From Paenibacillus assamensis DSM 18201 (GTDB taxonomy: Bacteria > Bacillota > Bacilli > Paenibacillales > Paenibacillaceae), in contig NZ_KE383839.1 in NCBI RefSeq assembly GCF_000422445.1, forward strand, positions 311,262 to 375,261: a DNA stretch of 64,000 nucleotides, given 5' to 3'. The translations under genes and the position numbers were made by a program. Of this stretch, positions 17,706-25,830 are shown one piece after another. Each line of letters opens with the position of its first letter. Positions within the stretch are counted from its first letter, which is position 1. The notes beneath the pieces were generated by a model. The model saw nothing but the letters and a program-made list of their open reading frames with translations. It searched no databases and was not told the origin of the DNA.

Positions 17706-19001
17706 ATGAACTTGCTTATCGTAGAAGATGAAGAGCGACTTCGTAACAGTTTAGTTTATTATATTCCGTGGGAAGAACATGGCATTCAAATTGTGGGTGC
17801 AGCAGAAACGGGCGAACAAGCGCTGCAATTCATCGAACGAAGACAACCAGATATCGTGCTGCTCGATATTGAGATGCCCGATTTAAGTGGATTGGTTGTT
17901 GCAAAACATGTGTGTAAGCATCATGAGCATATAAAAATGATCGTGCTGAGCGGGCATGATGATTTTCAATCTGTGCAAAAAGCGATGGAATTTGGGGTTA
18001 GTTTGTACTTGCTTAAGCCGGCAGGTACAGAGCAAATAATAGACTACGTGTCACATGTCGCTAATCAATTAAAAGAGACGTGGGCGCAGCAGCGTGAGCA
18101 GTTGTTGCTTCGTGAAAAATGGGAATATTACTTACCTAGTGTGAGAGATCGTGCGATTGGCGACATTTTAAAGGGAAAGTATGACCGTGAACAATTAGGA
18201 ATGTTAAATAATGACCTGCAGCTTGGGTTGATGACGGATTGTTATTATGCGGTTGCTACGATTGAAGTGGACGATCAATTTGCGGAACATAGTAATGTTG
18301 GCTCTCGTTCACAGCAAATGTTCGTTCTTTCCTCGATGATACAAACTTGGCTGGCCGGGCATCCATGTTGGGTTTATGCGGAGCAGAATGGCACGGTTGA
18401 CATTATATTTGAGCTACAAAATGATGCTGTAGAAGGGCTCATTCAAATTCATGCTTTATTGGAAAAAGTGTTAGGTCACATACGAATATGTTTGCAGTTG
18501 CCGGCAAGTGCGGGTATTTGCGGAAGTGTTGGTACGGTTGAAGCGATTTGTACACAATATTATGAAGCACGAATCGCTTTGAAGCAGCGCCATATTTATG
18601 GCAGCGGCATAGCCATACCGTACCAAAGGGCATATTGCGCGGGACAAGGGGTTCGAAATAAGACGGTGCAAAGCATCGTCCGAATTGTAAATGAAGAGAT
18701 GGAGCAGGAAGTGACGCTGCACGGGGTGGCAGAGCGATTGTTTGTTAACGCTTCTTACTTGAGCAGATTGTTTAAGCAGGAAATGGGTACCTCGTTCTCG
18801 ACCTATGTCATTGAGCGCAAAATGGAGAGGGCGAAGCACATCTTGCTAGAAGGCGCTAAAGTGTATGACGCTGCTTACCGTGTCGGTTACCGCGATGTTA
18901 GTTACTTCACCAAAGTGTTCCGCAAACATTGGGGTGTAACTCCAGGTAACGTGAAGCAAAAGTCAGGGCACAGCGATTACGCCGAGTTGGGTGCACGTTA
19001 G
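17706..19001 (+). CDS. YesN-type response regulator with AraC DNA-binding domain
   Basis: A 431-residue response regulator. Receiver domain 1-120 with acidic pocket VEDEE and phosphoacceptor Asp 54 (VLLDIEMPD) and the conserved Lys in LLKPAG. A linker of about 180 residues follows, then a C-terminal AraC/XylS double helix-turn-helix (about 325-425; VAERLFVNASYLSRLFKQEM, AYRVGYRDVSYFTKVFRKHWG). GGGGGCG precedes the ATG. Third gene of the binding protein-kinase-regulator operon. Its targets are not visible: no sugar permease or hydrolase genes follow. Confidence 0.93.
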   Translation: MNLLIVEDEERLRNSLVYYIPWEEHGIQIVGAAETGEQALQFIERRQPDIVLLDIEMPDLSGLVVAKHVCKHHEHIKMIVLSGHDDFQSVQKAMEFGVSLYLLKPAGTEQIIDYVSHVANQLKETWAQQREQLLLREKWEYYLPSVRDRAIGDILKGKYDREQLGMLNNDLQLGLMTDCYYAVATIEVDDQFAEHSNVGSRSQQMFVLSSMIQTWLAGHPCWVYAEQNGTVDIIFELQNDAVEGLIQIHALLEKVLGHIRICLQLPASAGICGSVGTVEAICTQYYEARIALKQRHIYGSGIAIPYQRAYCAGQGVRNKTVQSIVRIVNEEMEQEVTLHGVAERLFVNASYLSRLFKQEMGTSFSTYVIERKMERAKHILLEGAKVYDAAYRVGYRDVSYFTKVFRKHWGVTPGNVKQKSGHSDYAELGAR

Positions 19002-19388
19002 TAGCGGTGAGATGTTACTTACATTAACTCCACAGGTGAGAGTGGAAAAGATGGATACCTTTTTAAAGTGTCTATCTTTCTCCCTCTTTTGGTTAAATGG
19101 AATATTTGTAACATTTTTAGGATTGCTGCGGCTTTTTCATATTGTCTTGGAGTACTTTGCATTATGTTTAAGTATTTTACGGACATAGTTCGAATTAGCG
19201 GACACAGAAACTCTTATTTGCGTCCAATTTCTTTTTTTGACGCTAATGCGAGCGTGCAAGCTCACATAGTTTATACTCGCGCTACTACTGGCACATATTA
19301 TGTCCGGGCGTAATAAGCCATTAGATGTCCAAATAAGTTTTATTTTAGATAACTTTTTCTAGTAATGAAGAGGGTATTACTTTTATGA
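19002..19388. other. Intergenic region, nothing recognised
   Basis: About 390 bases of AT-rich DNA without a credible gene. Short open frames here lack ribosome binding sites and family resemblance. GCGAGCGTGC...CTCGCGCT near 19246-19280 shows loose dyad symmetry only. Confidence 0.4.
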
Positions 19389-19434
19389 AAACTAGTAAAG
19401 GAACTCCCATAAATGGAAGTTCCTTTACTAGTTT
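19389..19434. terminator. Bidirectional terminator
   Basis: AAACTAGTAAAGGAACT (19389-19405) pairs perfectly with AGTTCCTTTACTAGTTT (19418-19434). It ends the PPC-domain gene reading left and could also end transcription reading right. Confidence 0.75.
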
Positions 19435-19446
19435 AAATGTTTATAA

Positions 19447-19845
19447 CTAATTGCGATCAATGTCCAATGTGTATGGTGTTCTTACGCCGTTATGAGACTC
19501 TACTTTAATATAGTATTTTGTGCCCTGATCTAAGTTATATATAATCTCCTCATTTTTAATACCAGATTTTTCTGACTTGCCTAATTCCCATAAATCATTT
19601 CCGAACTTATCATAGAGGTACAAGTCAGCATCTTGTTCTAACCCTGTTAACTGAATACGATATGATCCGCTTCTGTCTGGAATGAAGTACCAATAATCAA
19701 CGTCAGTTCCACTTACATAGCCAGTTTCGATGCTAAGAGTTATCTTGTTAGCTCTATCTGGAGTGTCTCCGCTAGCAAATGCCGCTCCAGCAGAACTACC
19801 CACGATTAGCATCGCACCGAACAAACTTAATAATACTTTTTTCAT
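19447..19845 (-). CDS. Secreted protein with bacterial pre-peptidase C-terminal (PPC) domain
   Basis: A 132-residue exported protein. Residues 1-25 form a classical signal peptide (KKVLLSLFGAMLIVGSSAGAAFASG). The rest is a single PPC beta-sandwich: YWYFIPDRSGSYRIQLTG, DADLYLYDKFGND and the final YYIKVESHNG...YTLDI. PPC domains are normally appended to secreted proteases and collagenases, where they assist secretion or substrate binding. Here the domain stands alone, which is unusual but known. AGGAGG lies before the ATG. No protease gene is adjacent. Confidence 0.85.
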   Translation of the reverse strand: MKKVLLSLFGAMLIVGSSAGAAFASGDTPDRANKITLSIETGYVSGTDVDYWYFIPDRSGSYRIQLTGLEQDADLYLYDKFGNDLWELGKSEKSGIKNEEIIYNLDQGTKYYIKVESHNGVRTPYTLDIDRN

Positions 19846-20117
19846 TAATCAAGTCCTCCTCAAATTTTGTTTAGTTAAGGATTTCTCCTTGGCTCTATCT
19901 TAATAGAAATATAGTATTGCAAAATAGTAGACTACTATGACATTAGATGGTAATTTCTTTACCTTTTTTGTACATATGGATACGTTAATGATTTACTATT
20001 TGTGTGTCACTATTGAAAAAGTGATCTATGTGTTTTTCAACTCTTATTGCCGAAATAATCATCCGTGACCTATACTTAGCTAGTTAAGGGAAATTAAGGT
20101 TAACGAGGAGGCAGTCT

Positions 20118-21263
20118 ATGCGCTCGTATTGGATATGGCTCTTATTTCTTATGGCGACTTGGCTGTGTGCTTGGTTAAGTATGCCGATTGAAGAGGCGAT
20201 GATGCCTTGGAGGCTGGCTGTAATTGCAGCCTTTTTTGCATGCTACTTCTTAGCTGCGCTGCTGCGCAAGCATCCATTTGGATTAACTGCGATGTTAATT
20301 GCGGCCACTCTTTTATCTACAGTGGGGTTATGGAAGGGGCAGTCTGGAGAGCAGGCACTCTACTTGCTATTAATTTATTCCTTGCTTGCAGGGAAGGCCA
20401 TCTATCAATTGCCGCCTCTCTATGCGAGCAGCGTTGGAATGGTCTTAGCAGGTAATTTACTAGTTCTCGGATGGATAAGCTATTCTGCTTATCCTACAAT
20501 GTTTGCTGTACTGTATGCGGGTATGCTTGCAGCTGGACTTGCCGTATATCATATGGTGAAAACAAAAATAGAAGAGCTGGAACAGCGCAATGATGCGCTG
20601 TTAAGTGAATATCGTAGAATGAAACGGCGCATTGCCACGGATGAGGAAGTGGCACGACAAGAAGAACGCACACAAATCGCGAGAGATATTCATGATTCTG
20701 TAGGACATAAGCTGACCGCATTGCTGATGCAGCTGGAAGTATTTCGATTGCAGAATACGGATAGTCAACTCATCCCACGCGTTAAAGAACTCAAGGAGCT
20801 TGCCAAAGAGAGTTTGGAGGAGACGCGAAGCGCGGTTAAATCGTTGAAGCAGCAGGAGACTGGGGGAGTTACAGCGATTCTCAATATGATTCGACGCTTG
20901 GAAGCTGAGCAATTTATGAGGGTCAATTTTACCGTAAAGCATGGTGCTTTATCTGCTCCCTTAAATGCTGCGCAATCGTTTGCTGTGTATAGAGCGGTGC
21001 AGGAGGCCTTGACGAATTTGATGAAGCACAGCGAGACAAGAGAAGCAACGATAACTTTTGAAGCTCCTGGCGGGGGCATTTTCCGGTTCGAAGTGATGAA
21101 TCGCCTAAAAAATAAAGTTGTCGTTCGTGAAGGTTTTGGCCTAAGAGCGATGCGGGAGCGAATGGAAGAAGTGGGCGGTACATTGGAGGTAATTGCTTAT
21201 CCAGATTCATTCATTATACGTGGCGTCATTCCTATCCTAAAAGAGAGAGGTGGAATTGAATGA
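20118..21263 (+). CDS. lnrJ: NarL-type sensor histidine kinase, LnrJ-like
   Basis: A 381-residue kinase with an N-terminal block of about five membrane helices and almost no extracellular domain, a coiled linker (about 145-180), the HisKA_3 box RDIHDSVGHKLTALLMQLEV (His 192) and a C-terminal HATPase (VQEALTNLMKHSE, FGLRAMRERMEEVGG). This intramembrane-sensing layout, the 4-base overlap with a LuxR-type regulator and the downstream ATPase-permease-permease set match Bacillus lnrJK-lnrLMN (yfiJKLMN), which senses linear polyenes. A promoter TTGCCG-18-TATACT lies at 20047-20076. The symbol rests on architecture and lengths, not on a comparison I could run. Confidence 0.8.
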   Translation: MRSYWIWLLFLMATWLCAWLSMPIEEAMMPWRLAVIAAFFACYFLAALLRKHPFGLTAMLIAATLLSTVGLWKGQSGEQALYLLLIYSLLAGKAIYQLPPLYASSVGMVLAGNLLVLGWISYSAYPTMFAVLYAGMLAAGLAVYHMVKTKIEELEQRNDALLSEYRRMKRRIATDEEVARQEERTQIARDIHDSVGHKLTALLMQLEVFRLQNTDSQLIPRVKELKELAKESLEETRSAVKSLKQQETGGVTAILNMIRRLEAEQFMRVNFTVKHGALSAPLNAAQSFAVYRAVQEALTNLMKHSETREATITFEAPGGGIFRFEVMNRLKNKVVVREGFGLRAMRERMEEVGGTLEVIAYPDSFIIRGVIPILKERGGIE

Positions 21264-21895
21264 TCCGAATTTTGTTGGCAGAAGATCAAGCAATGGTGAG
21301 GCAAGGCTTGAAGATGATGATTGAAACCGATAAGGAACTACGTGTTACCGGTGAAGCAGCGAATGGCAGAGAAGCGATTGCATTATGTGAAACGCATTCA
21401 TTCGAGATCATCGTGATGGATATTCGCATGCCGGAAATGAACGGGCTGGAAGCCACACAAATTATCCATTCGCGCTGGCCTAACAGCAAAGTACTCATTC
21501 TAACCACATTTAACGATGATGAATATGCGCTCGAAGCGCTCAAAAGCGGTGCGAGTGGTTATATGCTCAAAGATGCGGAACCTTCTGAATTGATTCGCTC
21601 GATTCGCAGCTGCTTGGCTGGAGGGTTGGCGCTGCAGGATGATGTCGCGGCCAAAGTAATTCCAAGATTGCTTCAATTTGATCGCGAGCAGTGTAAGGTT
21701 GATTCGTCGATTACACCACGTGAACTTACGATTCTTCGTCTTATTGGCGAGGGTCGCAGCAATAAAGAGATTGCAGAGCAGTTGGCATTGTCGATCGGCA
21801 CGGTAAAAAATCATGTCAGTCAGATTATGGAGAAGTTGGAGCTGCGAGATCGAACGCAGGTAGCTATTTACGCCATTCGGCATAACGTTGTCTAA
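21260..21895 (+). CDS. lnrK: NarL/LuxR-type response regulator, LnrK-like
   Basis: A 211-residue response regulator: receiver domain with phosphoacceptor Asp 54 (VMDIRMPEMNG), Thr in ILTTFND and Lys in YMLKDA, then a C-terminal LuxR helix-turn-helix (TPRELTILRLIGEGRSNKEI, LSIGTVKNHVSQIMEKL). It overlaps the kinase gene by four bases (translational coupling). Two hairpins separate it from the ABC genes, so the transporter is probably transcribed separately as the regulator's target. Confidence 0.85.
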   Translation: MIRILLAEDQAMVRQGLKMMIETDKELRVTGEAANGREAIALCETHSFEIIVMDIRMPEMNGLEATQIIHSRWPNSKVLILTTFNDDEYALEALKSGASGYMLKDAEPSELIRSIRSCLAGGLALQDDVAAKVIPRLLQFDREQCKVDSSITPRELTILRLIGEGRSNKEIAEQLALSIGTVKNHVSQIMEKLELRDRTQVAIYAIRHNVV

Positions 21896-21898
21896 ACG

Positions 21899-21965
21899 AC
21901 CATGACGGAGGTCATGGTTAACTATAAAAGTAATGACGGGAGACAGTGGGAGCACTGTCTTTTTA
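21899..21965 (+). terminator. Two tandem hairpins, the second a terminator
   Basis: ACCATGAC/GTCATGGT (21899-21906, 21911-21918) and AGACAGTG/CACTGTCT (21941-21948, 21953-21960) are perfect 8-bp stems, both with GGAG loops. The second is followed by T4, so it is the terminator of the two-component operon. The identical exposed GGAG loops are curious. Confidence 0.75.
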
Positions 21966-22036
21966 CTTATACACTTGAAGCATTAGCAGCACAGCATACC
22001 TTCATCTATTTATAGATGTGAGAAGGAGGAGATCAT

Positions 22037-22969
22037 GTGTTAGAAACGGTGGAACTAAGTAAAAGTTTCAAAGGAAAAACGGTAGTAGACAATGTCAATC
22101 TTTATTTAGAGCGTGGCGAGTCAGTGGGATTGCTAGGTCCAAACGGGGCAGGAAAGTCAACGACCATATCTATGATTTCTTCTCTGCTAGTTCCGTCACA
22201 AGGGGATGTAAGGCTGTACGGTAAAAGTATTGTTAAAAATCCGCAAGAAATTCGTAAAGTGCTTGGCGTAGTGCCGCAAGATATTGCCCTCTATGAGGAA
22301 TTGAGTGCGTATGAGAATTTGGTATTTTTCGGACGAATTTATAGACTGTCCAAGACAACGCTAGAACATAAAATTCAAGAGGTGCTTGAAATCGTAGGGC
22401 TCCGAGATCGTCAGAAGGAACTAATTAAGACGTATTCAGGTGGTATGAAACGGCGTATTAACATCGCTGCTGCGCTGCTGCACAATCCGCAAATTGTCAT
22501 TATGGATGAACCGACCGTAGGCATTGATCCTCAATCCCGCAATCATATTTTAGAAACCGTTAAGTTGTTGAATCGAGAGAAAGGTACGACGGTCTTGTAC
22601 ACCAGTCATTACATGGAGGAAGTCGAACAATTATGCAATCGCATGTACATTATGGATCATGGCAAAGTCATCGCCTCTGGAACGAAAGAAGAGCTGGGTC
22701 GCATTTTGTCCAGTGAAGACACGATTCTACTTCAATTGGACGGATACAATGAAGCGGTGCTGGCTTCGATACGAGCAATTGAATCTGTGCGTCAGGTTGA
22801 AGAAACTGTGCAAGGACTGAAGTTGATTGTAACGAAACAAAGCCGAGTACTAAGTGCTATCGTGCAGTGTGCTGAATGTCATGGTGTGCAGGTAAACAAT
22901 GTGCATGTACAAACACCGAGCTTGGAAGATGTATTTTTACATTTGACAGGGCGTACGTTACGCGATTAG
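22037..22969 (+). CDS. lnrL: ABC transporter ATP-binding protein, LnrL-like
   Basis: A 310-residue ATPase of a drug exporter (DrrA-like). Walker [11 protein letters not shown]-loop [13 protein letters not shown], signature YSGGMKRR, Walker B IVIMDEPT and the switch histidine TSHYMEE are all present, plus an 80-residue C-terminal regulatory extension. GTG start with GGAGGAG upstream. Length (310 versus about 311 for LnrL) and the two following permeases support the lnr assignment. Energises export, or membrane clearance, of a lipophilic antibiotic. Confidence 0.88.
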   Translation: MLETVELSKSFKGKTVVDNVNLYLERGESVGLLGPNGAGKSTTISMISSLLVPSQGDVRLYGKSIVKNPQEIRKVLGVVPQDIALYEELSAYENLVFFGRIYRLSKTTLEHKIQEVLEIVGLRDRQKELIKTYSGGMKRRINIAAALLHNPQIVIMDEPTVGIDPQSRNHILETVKLLNREKGTTVLYTSHYMEEVEQLCNRMYIMDHGKVIASGTKEELGRILSSEDTILLQLDGYNEAVLASIRAIESVRQVEETVQGLKLIVTKQSRVLSAIVQCAECHGVQVNNVHVQTPSLEDVFLHLTGRTLRD

Positions 22970-22983
22970 AGAGGGGGATATAG

Positions 22984-24261
22984 ATGAGAGCCTTTTTTAA
23001 GAAAGATATACTCGTCTTTTGCCGGGATCGTAAACAAGTGCTGATTCCTCTTATCCTGCCACTTATTTTGATAATTGCCATGGGTTTTCTATTGCCTAAT
23101 TGGATGGGGAATGCATCCTCATCGATACAGGTCAAGGTCGGGTATGTTGTAAAGGATAATGTAGAGGCTGGACTGAAGAAATTTGAAGATTCGCTAGCAA
23201 CGAAGGGAATGAGCAAAGATGAGGTTGCTAGATTGGGTATGATTGCGAAAGACATTCATCCAACTAAGCTGCTCAACCATGTGTTAGCCGATGAACAACT
23301 GACAGAAATGATAATATTTACAGAGATGGATGAAGAGGAAGCATTGCTGAAGTTAAAGGCAGAAGAGATTCATGCTATTGTTACGGTGCCTGAAGGCTTT
23401 ACACGAAATGTAGTAGACAGAACGCTTCTTGGTGAAGGAAAGGGTGCAGCGATTAGTCTAGTTGCCGAAGATTCTACTAAGGAGGTAACAATTTTACAAG
23501 GAATGATTGGGAACTTTATACGTCAGTTAAATACCGGGGCCGCGATTCTAAATGTTGGAGCTGAGCATGTAAAGCAAGGCGGAATGCATGGAGAGTCTAG
23601 CATTACGGTTGTAGGAGGTATGGAACGAATTGAGGGAGTAGATACGATAACCACTTCACAGTATTTCACTCTGTCTATTACGCTTATATTTACTTTGTTT
23701 GCAGCTCTTTCGATTGCAAGCAAAGCAATTACGGAAAAGAGGGAACAAGTCTTTCAGCGAATATTGCTGTCAGGCAGCCGTCCACTGTCCTATTTGGCGG
23801 GAAAAATGAGTTCTACCTTTATTTTATCCACGGTGCAGCTATTGCTTGTTTTCACTGTATCTCAATTTGCTCTACATGTATTTTCAGATTTCTCTCTACA
23901 ATTTTGGATTGGATTTATCCTACTCACGCTCATGCTATGCTTCTTTATTGCTGCTATGTCTGGTTTATTTACAGCACTCATGCTGCGGATAAATGCTGAT
24001 ATTGCAACTGCGATTTGCAATGCATGTATACTCGCCCTAGGCATACTAGGCGGAAATTTCGTTCCCGTATATATCCTGCCTGACAGCATGCAGCAATTGT
24101 GGGAGTGGACACCGAATGGATTGTGGCTATCTTCGGTGGTCCAGTGGATTCAAGTACAGTCGTGGACCGTTGCAGTAGAAGGGATACTTGGTTTAGCTGT
24201 ATTTACATTTGTGACGGTTGCACTTAGCGTCTGGATATTTCCGAAAAGGGGGCGAATCTAG
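22984..24261 (+). CDS. lnrM: ABC-2 type permease, LnrM-like
   Basis: A 425-residue ABC-2 permease: one N-terminal membrane helix (VLIPLILPLILIIAMGFLL), a large external domain of about 200 residues, then five or six C-terminal helices (QYFTLSITLIFTLFAALSIA, KMSSTFILSTVQLLLVFTVS). This is the YhgE/DrrB-like layout of the lnr system. It starts 14 bases after the ATPase gene and is directly followed by the second permease. The two would form a heterodimeric pore. Confidence 0.87.
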   Translation: MRAFFKKDILVFCRDRKQVLIPLILPLILIIAMGFLLPNWMGNASSSIQVKVGYVVKDNVEAGLKKFEDSLATKGMSKDEVARLGMIAKDIHPTKLLNHVLADEQLTEMIIFTEMDEEEALLKLKAEEIHAIVTVPEGFTRNVVDRTLLGEGKGAAISLVAEDSTKEVTILQGMIGNFIRQLNTGAAILNVGAEHVKQGGMHGESSITVVGGMERIEGVDTITTSQYFTLSITLIFTLFAALSIASKAITEKREQVFQRILLSGSRPLSYLAGKMSSTFILSTVQLLLVFTVSQFALHVFSDFSLQFWIGFILLTLMLCFFIAAMSGLFTALMLRINADIATAICNACILALGILGGNFVPVYILPDSMQQLWEWTPNGLWLSSVVQWIQVQSWTVAVEGILGLAVFTFVTVALSVWIFPKRGRI

Positions 24262-25365
24262 ATGGTACCTGTATTTTTGGCACAATGGATGAAGGAAAAA
24301 CGCTCTCCTTATTTAGTACTGATTTTTTGCATACTTTCCATTGTGGCGACATTACTGTTCGGCTCCAGTACAGGCATGAAAATCAAGGTAGATGCGTTTC
24401 CAGGGGAAGGATTGACCGCAGTCGAAGTAGAGCAGTGGCTGGATCGATTAAATGAAGGAGGTTCCTTTGACTTCACACTGCGAAGTGAGGAAAAAGCACT
24501 TTCTGATGTAAAACAAGGCCGCTCAGATATGGCTGTTAAGTTGCTGAAAGACGACTATCGTGTTATTTCTGTCATGGAGGGTGGAAATGCCAATTGGGTA
24601 CAGCAGCATCTGCAGGTTATCTATACGGAGCAACTAAAAATAAATGCAGTTGCACAGCATACGAATGATGCGGCGCAATTCCGTGACTCGATGAAGGTGT
24701 ACTTGGAACAACCGCCATTAACGTTGCAATCCAGCAAACCCACGGGTGAGGAGCTACAAAGCTATAATATGGGGCTGCAAATGCTCTTTGGATTCACGTT
24801 GTTCCTCGTCATGTTCACGGTAGGATTTAAGGTGAATGCGGTAACGGCAGAAAGAGTATCAGGTATTTGGAATCGAGTTATTTTATCTCCTGTAACGAAG
24901 ACAGAAATGTATTTCGGTCATCTGACATACAGTACGCTTATTGGAATCTTTCAAATTACAATCATATTCGTTCTGTTCAAGTACCTGCTCGGATATGATC
25001 TGGGTGTGAACTTCGGGTTGTTATTTGTCATAAGTATGCTGTATATCGTAAGCATTGTTGCAATGAGTATGCTATTTACGGGCATGTTTAAGACACCAGA
25101 ACAATTTAGAGCTTTCTTCTCGTCCGTCGTACCGATTATGCCTCCGTTGAGTGGGGTCTATATGCCGCCAGGCACGATTACAAGCGAGATTTTGTTATTT
25201 ATCGGCCAGCTATTTCCGATTAAACATGCAATGGATGCTTTGATTGGTGTTTCTATGTATCAGCAAGGCTGGGATGATATCTATTTGCCGCTCGCTAAGC
25301 TGTTGTTGATGACGGTTATTTTTTTCGGAGTGGGAATCAACCTAGTAGAGCGGCGAAATGGTTAG
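24262..25365 (+). CDS. lnrN: ABC-2 type permease, LnrN-like
   Basis: A 367-residue second ABC-2 permease with the same one-plus-five helix plan (early helix SPYLVLIFCILSIVATLLFG, then LQMLFGFTLFLVMFTVGFKV and further helices). The ATG at 24262 immediately follows the stop codon of the previous gene, so the two are translated in a coupled manner. Last gene of the exporter operon, closed by a strong terminator. Confidence 0.87.
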   Translation: MVPVFLAQWMKEKRSPYLVLIFCILSIVATLLFGSSTGMKIKVDAFPGEGLTAVEVEQWLDRLNEGGSFDFTLRSEEKALSDVKQGRSDMAVKLLKDDYRVISVMEGGNANWVQQHLQVIYTEQLKINAVAQHTNDAAQFRDSMKVYLEQPPLTLQSSKPTGEELQSYNMGLQMLFGFTLFLVMFTVGFKVNAVTAERVSGIWNRVILSPVTKTEMYFGHLTYSTLIGIFQITIIFVLFKYLLGYDLGVNFGLLFVISMLYIVSIVAMSMLFTGMFKTPEQFRAFFSSVVPIMPPLSGVYMPPGTITSEILLFIGQLFPIKHAMDALIGVSMYQQGWDDIYLPLAKLLLMTVIFFGVGINLVERRNG

Positions 25366-25376
25366 AAAATAGTGCG

Positions 25377-25404
25377 ACCCCTATGAAAAACATAGGGGTT
25401 TTAT
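25377..25404 (+). terminator. Rho-independent terminator after the ABC operon
   Basis: ACCCCTATG (25377-25385) pairs with CATAGGGGT (25391-25399), followed by TTTTATT. Confidence 0.85.
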
Positions 25405-25657
25405 TATGTAGGTTCCTTAAGAAGGCGGCAAGTTCATGTTATTCGGGCACATTTTGAATAGTTAACAATATCAACCGTTTCTATGAATCAAGAAACACGG
25501 TCGAATTTTTCAGTTTTAACTAGGAAACTAGCCATACCCTTGATCCAGAAAGCCTCTATGCCAGCTTCAACCATCATTGCAACTCCAAAAAGCGAAGCTC
25601 ATGCTGTTGACCAAATGATCATCTTTGATTACAATGCTATCGACGATTGGTCAGTAA
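25405..25657. other. Intergenic region
   Basis: A 71-codon open frame (25483..25698) exists, but it has no ribosome binding site and no recognisable content. I regard this stretch as leftover sequence from the event that removed the first part of the TetR gene. Confidence 0.35.
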
Positions 25658-25820
25658 AACAAGTTGGTATATGGCTTGGAACGCAGTCATGCGCTTGAAC
25701 TTATTCGCATAGCTTTTACGCATTTAGATACGAAGTTTTTCGCCGACCTAACGAATGGAGTATCAATCGATGACGAATATATTTCTAACTTACATGAGAA
25801 AGTCCGTCATTTTATAAGGA
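25658..25820 (+). pseudogene. C-terminal remnant of a TetR regulator
   Basis: The frame reads ERSHALELIRIAFTHLDTKF then FADLTNGVSIDDEYISNLHE. This parallels the last 50 residues of the TetR protein encoded at 45980..46591 (ELVMITIRHFDKKFLTEVTD, then ETIDEEYGQRFLKE). The DNA-binding N-terminus is absent, and the frame runs without its own stop into the next gene's ribosome binding site. Only the tail of a former regulator remains. Confidence 0.6.
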
Positions 25821-25830
25821 GGAGATTTTA

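Noticed and set aside
21286..21955. Overlapping minus-strand frames under the LnrK-like regulator
   Set aside because: No ribosome binding site and no protein-like composition; they arise from the codon pattern of the real gene.
25483..25698. 71-codon frame before the TetR remnant
   Set aside because: No ribosome binding site, no recognisable family, lies in a region of decay.
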